Shown: piece after piece, positions 58,775 to 64,000 of the stretch
Numbering within the stretch: the stretch's first letter is position 1
Layout of the letters: each line of letters begins with the position of its first letter
NCBI RefSeq assembly: GCF_000425645.1
Contig: NZ_KE384430.1
Location: forward strand, 1,481,540-1,545,539
Direction: 5' to 3'
Length of the DNA stretch: 64,000 nt
DNA from: Gaetbulibacter saemankumensis DSM 17032
GTDB lineage: Bacteria > Bacteroidota > Bacteroidia > Flavobacteriales > Flavobacteriaceae
The notes under the pieces: generated by a model
The model's database searches: none
Told to the model about the DNA's origin: nothing
The model's input: the letters and a program-made list of their open reading frames with translations, nothing else
Position numbers and translations under genes: made by a program

Positions 58775-60237
58775 ATGTTATGATGTTTGGTTATTAAATC
58801 TGCCACTAATTTCCCAGAAATTAGTGATGGTGGTACACCTGGTCCTGGCACAGTTAGTTGTCCTGTAAAATACAGGTTAGTTATTTTTTTGCTTTTTAGT
58901 TTAGGTCTTAAAAATGCTGTTTGAGTTAAAGTGTTTGCCATACCATAAGCGTTGCCCTTATACGAATTGTAGTCTTTTACAAAGTCATTAATACAAAAGC
59001 TTTCTTTAAATATAACATGTTTTTTTATATTTTGACTTGTTAAACTTTCAAATCGTGACATTATTTTTTCAAAATATTGTTCCCGAAGTTTTTGCGTATC
59101 TTCAATTCCAGGAGCTAAAGGAATTAAAAATATTCCAGCTTCTTTGTTCTTTGGAGCGGCATAATCGTCAGTTTTACTAGGGAAACTGGCATAAAATAAT
59201 GGGTTTTCTGGCCATTCGGGTTTGTCGTAAATGGCTTGTGCATGCTTATCGAAATCAACATCGAAAAATAAGGTATGATGATGTACATTCTCTATTTTCT
59301 TATCAAAACCAACATAAAACAAAAGGGAAGAAGGAGCAAAGGTTTTCTTTTGCCAATACTTTTCAGAATATTGTCTATATTCCTTTTCTAATAATGTTTC
59401 TGTGTGGTGATAATCAGCTCCGCTTAATATAATATCTGCTCTATGTTCTATGCTGTTAATAGTGACTGAGGTGGCCTTTGCGTTTTTGATAATAATATTT
59501 TCAACGGCAGCGTTCGTTTCAATTTTTACACCAAGTGATTTAGCTAATTGTTCGATAGCTAGAATAACCTGATACATACCTTTTTTGGGGTGAAATGTAC
59601 CCAGTCCGAAATCGGCATAATTCATAAAATTATAAAATGATGGAGTATCACTTGGTTTTGCTCCTAAAAAGAGAACAGGGAACTCTAGTATTTTCACTAA
59701 ACGCTCATTTTTAAAAGCTTTTCTAACATCCTTTTTAATATTGCTGAAAAATTGATTTAGTTTGGTTATTGTCGCGGGTGTAACTAATTCTAAAGGAGAA
59801 ACACCTGGATTGTAAACAAGGTCTTTAATGGCTATGTCGTAGTTGCTTTTGGCATTAGCGATGAATTTCGCCAATTGTTTTGAGCTGCCAGGTTCTTCTT
59901 TTTCAAAAGCTTTGGATATTTTTTCTAAGCTGTCTTCAATAGTGATATAATCATTTTTCCCAAAATAGACACTATAAGCGGGGTTAAGCTTTTCTAGGTC
60001 GTAAAAATCGCTTGGAGATTTTCCGAAATCGTTAAAAAATCTTTCAAAAACGTCCGGCATCCAATACCATGTGGGACCAATATCAAATGAGAATCCCTCT
60101 TTTTTTAGTTGTCTTGCACGCCCGCCGATGGTATTGTTTTTTTCATATACAGTCACCTCGTGGCCAGCTTTCGCTAAATAACAAGATGCTGCGAGAGATG
60201 AAAATCCGGAACCGATTATTATAACTTTTGATTTCAT
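58771..60237 (-). CDS. crtI: phytoene desaturase
   Basis: FAD-dependent desaturase that turns phytoene into lycopene. Seen: 488 aa from ATG 60237; a TTG four codons upstream is less likely. FAD-binding IIIGSGFSSLAASCYLAKAGH and YEKNNTIGGRARQLKKEGFSFDIGPTWYW at the N-terminus, and the C-terminal NLYFTGQLTVPGPGVPPSLISGKLVADLI. It lies 45 bases downstream of the MerR-type regulator gene and overlaps crtB by 4 bases. Confidence 0.94.
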   Translation of the reverse strand: MKSKVIIIGSGFSSLAASCYLAKAGHEVTVYEKNNTIGGRARQLKKEGFSFDIGPTWYWMPDVFERFFNDFGKSPSDFYDLEKLNPAYSVYFGKNDYITIEDSLEKISKAFEKEEPGSSKQLAKFIANAKSNYDIAIKDLVYNPGVSPLELVTPATITKLNQFFSNIKKDVRKAFKNERLVKILEFPVLFLGAKPSDTPSFYNFMNYADFGLGTFHPKKGMYQVILAIEQLAKSLGVKIETNAAVENIIIKNAKATSVTINSIEHRADIILSGADYHHTETLLEKEYRQYSEKYWQKKTFAPSSLLFYVGFDKKIENVHHHTLFFDVDFDKHAQAIYDKPEWPENPLFYASFPSKTDDYAAPKNKEAGIFLIPLAPGIEDTQKLREQYFEKIMSRFESLTSQNIKKHVIFKESFCINDFVKDYNSYKGNAYGMANTLTQTAFLRPKLKSKKITNLYFTGQLTVPGPGVPPSLISGKLVADLITKHHNI

Positions 60238-60282
60238 ATTGTTTAACAAATATAATCAAAAGTTTAACAAAATAAAATTTTC

Positions 60283-61182
60283 TTACAATTCTTTAACGAG
60301 ATTTTTAATCGAGGTATATAAGGTTATCTTTTCAGGGAGTAATTCCGGTTCTAAGTTTGAGGTTTTTTTACCTAGAATAAACAACTTGTTATTTTGTTCT
60401 TTAAGCAGTAACGAGCTGAATTTTTCAAGATATTCCGGTATGTCTGATTCTTCAGGAGATACCGTAAAATAGGAGATGAAGGTAATGTCATTAAAGAATT
60501 CATTTAAATCTTTAAGACTTTCCATAGGTACGCTTTCTCCTAGAAAAATGGTATGATAGCCCTTGCTTCGTAGTTCATAATTAATAAACAATAAACCTAT
60601 ATCGTGAATTTCATTGTCGGGTAAGAACAAAACAAAAGTATTAGAAGCAGGTTTAGGTTCTAATAGTTGAAGTCTTTCAATATTTAGCAGGATTTTCTGC
60701 TTGATATGTATAGATAAAAAATGTTCATGAGCAGGTGTAATTGTGTTTGTTTGCCATAGTAAACCAATTTCATTTAATAGAGGTAGGAATACAGAATAAA
60801 ATACTTCTTTAAAAGTTTTAGTTTCTAAAAGATTGTTATACGTATTGTAAAATAAAACCTGATCAAAATTGATCATGGCAATTTTTAAAGCATTAATAGC
60901 GTGGTTTTCAACTTGTGCTCTGGATGCAATTTCTCTCACCTTAATGGGAATTTCCTCTTCTTTTAAATTTGCAATTTTCGAAATTTTAAGTCCATTATTG
61001 TTAAGATAAGTTATGTTAAGCAGTTTTTGAAGACTTTCAATGCTGTAGTTTCTAATATTGGTATCCGTTCTATTTGGTTCAAGTAAATTATAGCGTTTTT
61101 CCCAAATCCTGATGGTATGGGCTTTAATGCCAGACAGATTTTCTAAATCTTTAATGCTGAAGTTGACCTTAATATTGTTCAT
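60283..61182 (-). CDS. MerR-type regulator with cobalamin-binding domain (CarH-like)
   Basis: Transcription factor of 299 aa that probably controls the carotenoid genes. Domains in order: MerR-type winged helix-turn-helix (residues 8-75, FSIKDLENLSGIKAHTIRIWEKRYNLLEP), a helical bundle (about 85-165) carrying the Wx9EH motif (Trp143, Glu153, His154) and a B12-binding Rossmann domain with ExHxxG (Glu191, His193, Gly196), which would provide the lower cobalt ligand. These are the sites CarH uses for adenosylcobalamin. The residue after Trp143 is Gln, where Thermus CarH has the histidine that takes the cobalt after light. First gene of the crt operon. Confidence 0.9.
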   Translation of the reverse strand: MNNIKVNFSIKDLENLSGIKAHTIRIWEKRYNLLEPNRTDTNIRNYSIESLQKLLNITYLNNNGLKISKIANLKEEEIPIKVREIASRAQVENHAINALKIAMINFDQVLFYNTYNNLLETKTFKEVFYSVFLPLLNEIGLLWQTNTITPAHEHFLSIHIKQKILLNIERLQLLEPKPASNTFVLFLPDNEIHDIGLLFINYELRSKGYHTIFLGESVPMESLKDLNEFFNDITFISYFTVSPEESDIPEYLEKFSSLLLKEQNNKLFILGKKTSNLEPELLPEKITLYTSIKNLVKEL

Positions 61183-61203
61183 TTAATATCTGTAAATCTT
61201 AAA

Positions 61204-61211
61204 CAAAAATA
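61204..61211 (-). promoter_or_regulatory. -7 element for the regulator-crt operon
   Basis: TATTTTTG on the minus strand matches TAnnTTTG, 22 bases before the regulator start. A TTG-type -33 element is not obvious, which suits a regulated promoter. Confidence 0.4.
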
Positions 61212-61251
61212 CAAATATCCTTTTAATTATGGTAATAAATTTAAATTTAAT

Positions 61252-61340
61252 TCGTTGCAGTTTGATTTGTGATGTATAATATTTAAAAAAATGATATCAT
61301 GAAAGTACTGTATAATCTAATAATATGTCGTTGCAGTTTT
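61252..61340. promoter_or_regulatory. direct repeats in the divergent promoter region
   Basis: TCGTTGCAGTTT occurs twice, at 61252-61263 and 61328-61339, and between them TGTATAAT occurs twice, at 61273-61280 and 61309-61316. All lie between the B12-type regulator and the cytochrome gene. They are candidate operator sites; CarH-family regulators bind repeated sites near their promoters. Confidence 0.45.
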
Positions 61341-61407
61341 TGTTTCACATTAATATTTGGTTACTTTTGAGTTCGTTATTAACCATCTGTCCCACGATTT
61401 AATTTTT

Positions 61408-63648
61408 ATGCGTTTTTTTTTCATATTTCTAGTCACTTTAGTCATTTTTTCATGTAAAAAAACTAAGGATGAATATATTGATGTTACAGCCGAAACAGAT
61501 AAAATATTCGCTTCCACAAAGTTAATTCCAGATGATCATTTTTTAGGAGATAACACTTGTAAGGAATGTCATAGTAAAGAATATGAACATTGGCAGGGTT
61601 CGCATCATGATAAGGCTATGCAAATAGCTAATGATTCAACAATTTTAGGAGATTTTAATAATAAAATTTTTAAAAGCCAGGGAGTAACATCTCAATTCTA
61701 TAAAGAAGGGGCTGATTATTTTGTGAACACAGAAGGGCCTGACGGTAATAATCATGATTACAAAATAGAATATACCTTTGGTATAAAGCCGCTTCAACAA
61801 TATATAGTAAAATTTCCAAATGGGCATTATCAATGTTTAAGAACGGCTTGGGATAGTGTAAAAAATCAATGGTTTGATTTGTATCCAGATTTCAAAGTAG
61901 TACATTCTGAATGGTTACATTGGTCAAGAGGGGGATTAAATTGGAATAATATGTGTTCCGATTGTCACTCTACAAATGTTCGAAAAAATTACGATTTAAA
62001 ATCACATAGTTATGACACTAAATATGCTCTTATTAATGTAAGTTGTGAAGCTTGTCATGGCCCGGGCAAAACGCATGTTGAACAAGCCAGAAAATTAGGA
62101 GCAGCCTATACTTCGCAAGACCATTTACACATGACTGCTGGAACGTCTCCCAAGTCCTTGGTAGATCAATGTGCCCGATGTCATATGCGCCGGGAACAAA
62201 TATCTGAATATTTTAATTTTAAAGGAACAATGCTCGATCATTATTTCCCGCAGTTACTTGGTGATAATTTGTATTATCCTGATGGGCAAATTTTAGATGA
62301 AGATTATGTGTATGGGTCTTTTGTTCAAAGTAAAATGTATCAAAATGGTGTTACTTGTACGAACTGTCATGATCCGCATTCATTAAAACTGAAGTTTGAT
62401 GGTAATAATTTATGTGCTCAATGCCATATACCGTCGAGTTATGATACGCCGAAACATCATTTTCATGAAACCGGAACAGATGGTGCACAATGTATCAACT
62501 GTCATATGACCGGGAGGTATTACATGGGTAACGATTTTAGACGCGACCACAGTTTTAGAATTCCACGCCCTGATCAAAGTATAAAATACGGTACTCCTAA
62601 CGCTTGTATAGGTTGTCATGAAGATAAAGATAACGAATGGGCATGGGCCGAATATCAAAAGTTATTCGGGCAACCAAATACAAAACATTTCTCAGACCTT
62701 TTAGCTCCTGGATTAACTGGTCATGAAAAAGGTATGGCTTCGTTGATGGAGTTAGCTCATGATACTATTTATCCTGATATAGCTCGAGCTTCGGCAGTCA
62801 GTGCTATGAACAATTATTTAGATTCTAATTCAATTGAAGAAATGTTGACTTTTTTAAATGATGAATCACCACTTGTAAAGGCTGCAACATTAGATGTTTT
62901 AGGAAATATTAATGTGACAGATTATAATAATTATTTCTTACCACTTTTAAAGGATAATAAGCGTTCGGTAAGGGTTAAAGCATTTTTTGCTTTAGGAGCA
63001 TTAGATGCTATGTTAGTACCAGAAAATTATAAGGAAGATTATGAAAAAGTAAAACAGGAATTTGAGACTAATTTAAATATAACTTCAGATTTTGTTGGAG
63101 GACGTATTAAACGTGCCAATTACCTTATAAAAAAAGGTGATTTACAAGGAGCTATTAAAGGTTATGAGAGTGCTTTAGAAATAGATAATATTAACAATAT
63201 AGTACGAACCAATTTGGCAAATTTGTATTATCGCAATGGACAGTTTGATAGGGCAGAAGATGCTTTTAAAACAATAATAGAGCAGGAGCCAGAATTTGGG
63301 CAGACCTATTATTCTTATGCTTTATTATTAGGTGAATTAAATAGAATAGATGAGGCTATTACGCAAATGAAACTAGCGATTAAATATATGCCTGTTAATG
63401 TGCGTTTATATTATAATTTATGCCTGTTATACGATAAAGTTAATAATTTATCTGAAGCCGAATCTGTCGCTGTAAAAGGCCTAAAAGTAGAGCCTAATAA
63501 CGATAGTTTGTTGTATGTACTTGCTTATATATATAAGAAGGGAAATCAAATAGAAAAAGCTAAAAATATAGCACGACGATTGGTGGAGTTGTATCCGAAT
63601 AATCAGGATTACCAGGCGTTTTACAATCAATTAAATCGAAAAGAATAA
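61408..63648 (+). CDS. octahaem cytochrome c lipoprotein with TPR repeats
   Basis: Exported multihaem cytochrome of 746 aa. ATG 61408 (MRFFFIFLVTLVIFSC) gives a lipoprotein signal with Cys16; the longer TTG reading from 61357 breaks it. Seen: eight CxxCH haem sites (CKECH, CSDCH, CEACH, CARCH, CTNCH, CAQCH, CINCH, CIGCH) within the first 420 residues, in the arrangement of c554-like multihaem proteins; then a HEAT-like segment (about 450-560) and at least four tetratricopeptide repeats (about 570-740). It likely moves electrons in the periplasm or at the outer membrane and docks a partner through the TPRs. Divergent from the carotenoid regulator. Confidence 0.88.
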   Translation: MRFFFIFLVTLVIFSCKKTKDEYIDVTAETDKIFASTKLIPDDHFLGDNTCKECHSKEYEHWQGSHHDKAMQIANDSTILGDFNNKIFKSQGVTSQFYKEGADYFVNTEGPDGNNHDYKIEYTFGIKPLQQYIVKFPNGHYQCLRTAWDSVKNQWFDLYPDFKVVHSEWLHWSRGGLNWNNMCSDCHSTNVRKNYDLKSHSYDTKYALINVSCEACHGPGKTHVEQARKLGAAYTSQDHLHMTAGTSPKSLVDQCARCHMRREQISEYFNFKGTMLDHYFPQLLGDNLYYPDGQILDEDYVYGSFVQSKMYQNGVTCTNCHDPHSLKLKFDGNNLCAQCHIPSSYDTPKHHFHETGTDGAQCINCHMTGRYYMGNDFRRDHSFRIPRPDQSIKYGTPNACIGCHEDKDNEWAWAEYQKLFGQPNTKHFSDLLAPGLTGHEKGMASLMELAHDTIYPDIARASAVSAMNNYLDSNSIEEMLTFLNDESPLVKAATLDVLGNINVTDYNNYFLPLLKDNKRSVRVKAFFALGALDAMLVPENYKEDYEKVKQEFETNLNITSDFVGGRIKRANYLIKKGDLQGAIKGYESALEIDNINNIVRTNLANLYYRNGQFDRAEDAFKTIIEQEPEFGQTYYSYALLLGELNRIDEAITQMKLAIKYMPVNVRLYYNLCLLYDKVNNLSEAESVAVKGLKVEPNNDSLLYVLAYIYKKGNQIEKAKNIARRLVELYPNNQDYQAFYNQLNRKE

Positions 63649-63675
63649 CTTTTTAGTTTTTAGAGGTAGTAAAGT

Positions 63676-63707
63676 AAAAAAGGTTAAGCAAATGCTTAAC
63701 CTTTTTT
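63676..63707. terminator. bidirectional terminator
   Basis: AAAAAAGGTTAAGCA (63676-63690) and TGCTTAACCTTTTTT (63693-63707) form a 15-bp perfect inverted repeat with a short loop, with T-tracts on both strands. It ends the cytochrome gene and the tRNA transcript. Confidence 0.88.
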
Positions 63708-63710
63708 CTG

Positions 63711-63783
63711 TGACCGGGCTGGGGCTCGAACCCAGGACCCTCTCCTTAAAAGGGAGATGCTCTACCAACTGAGCTACCAGGTC
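63711..63783 (-). tRNA. tRNA-Lys (anticodon TTT)
   Basis: A 73-base cloverleaf on the minus strand: acceptor GACCTGG/CCCGGTC, D stem GCTC/GAGC, anticodon stem TCTCC/GGAGA with loop CTTTTAA (anticodon TTT), T stem CTGGG/CCCAG with TTCGAGC, discriminator A. The CCA is not encoded. The acceptor stem carries a T5-C68 mismatch. Confidence 0.93.
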
Positions 63784-63921
63784 ATTATTTTTTTGTGTCT
63801 AACTGTTTCCCGTTAGCGGGTGCAAATATCTATAATATTGTTTGTTTAAAAAAACATTTTTTAAAAAAAATCGAATTTAATTTTTAAAAAACTTAAAGTC
63901 AATGTTATAGTATTGTTAATG

Positions 63922-64000
63922 TGCGCACGAGAAGATTCGAACTTCCACATCCTAAACGGATACTGGCCCCTCAAGCCAGCGCGTCTACCAATTCCGCCAC
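63922..64000 (-). tRNA. tRNA-Leu (anticodon GAG), truncated by window end
   Basis: Minus-strand class II tRNA with a long variable arm: TGGCGGAATTGGTAGACGCG D region, anticodon stem CTGGC/GCCAG with loop TTGAGGG (anticodon GAG), variable arm ATCC/GGAT, T arm GGAAG/CTTCT and 3' acceptor CGTGCGC then A. About six 5' acceptor bases lie beyond 64000. CCA is not encoded. Confidence 0.92.

Noticed and set aside
60238-60249. Start of crtI at TTG 60249
   Set aside because: The CrtI family begins close to the FAD motif; ATG 60237 fits and the TTG adds only MLNN.
61357-61407. Start of the multihaem cytochrome at TTG 61357
   Set aside because: Seventeen extra residues would bury the lipoprotein signal sequence that begins at ATG 61408.

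Overview
The window is AT-rich chromosomal DNA from a member of the Bacteroidota, most likely a marine-type Flavobacteriaceae. The evidence is three very large proteins with type B type-IX-secretion (T9SS) C-terminal sorting domains, one small type A T9SS protein, many start-proximal TAnnTTTG promoter elements typical of Bacteroidota, DUF5606 and DUF4422 proteins, a zeaxanthin-type carotenoid operon and tRNA genes without an encoded CCA end. No insertion sequence, prophage, CRISPR array or plasmid module was found; most of the window looks like stable chromosome.

Layout. 0.3-4.7 kb (+): ABC exporter pair, MscS-type channel and an NtrC-like sigma-54 activator without a DNA-binding domain, closed by a bidirectional terminator. 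4.7-8.5 kb: secreted coiled-coil protein (-), PPK2 kinase, secreted M28 peptidase and DinB-like protein (+). 8.5-15.4 kb (-): a PD40 beta-propeller protein, then a tight five-gene operon (tandem NTF2-like lipoprotein, AmpG/acetyl-CoA-transporter-like MFS, SGNH-like protein, MBOAT acyltransferase, DUF1624 acyltransferase) that looks like a cell-surface acylation module. 15.7-23.1 kb: secreted protein of unknown function, lysA, sucC, a decayed small secreted-protein pseudogene, DUF1456, a TerB-like protein and uvrB. 23.1-37.8 kb (-): ABC ATPase and permease followed by three giant T9SS type B proteins (905, 1607 and 1704 aa) that share one Asp-rich repeat of about 90 residues in 2, 11 and 4 copies.

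37.9-42.6 kb: a cryptic kinase-fold protein, a pRiA4b ORF-3-like protein, heme A synthase (ctaA), CCA-adding enzyme and tsaC. 42.6-51.2 kb: a surface-glycan locus with polysaccharide pyruvyl transferase, two tandem DUF4422 glycosyltransferases, three GT2-type enzymes, a WaaP/Kdo-kinase-like protein, glf and a GT9 heptosyltransferase-like enzyme. 51.2-56.8 kb: dapD, a small secreted protein behind a structured intergenic element, ruvX, a T9SS type A protein, def, DUF5606, a TlpA-like thioredoxin and a 2-hydroxyacid dehydrogenase.

56.8-61.2 kb (-): a carotenoid operon transcribed in the order MerR-B12 regulator, crtI, crtB, crtZ, lycopene cyclase. The regulator has the Wx9EH and ExHxxG motifs of the CarH family, so the pigment genes are probably controlled by a cobalamin sensor. 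Divergent from it is an eight-haem cytochrome c lipoprotein with TPR repeats. The window ends in tRNA-Lys(TTT) and a tRNA-Leu(GAG) cut by the window edge.

The most interesting places are the CarH-like regulator lacking the histidine next to its Trp, the acylation operon with a possible dedicated acyl-donor importer, the shared repeat of the three giant adhesin-like proteins, the hidden kinase-like protein at 37.9 kb and the unexplained hairpin-rich element upstream of the 52.3 kb gene.
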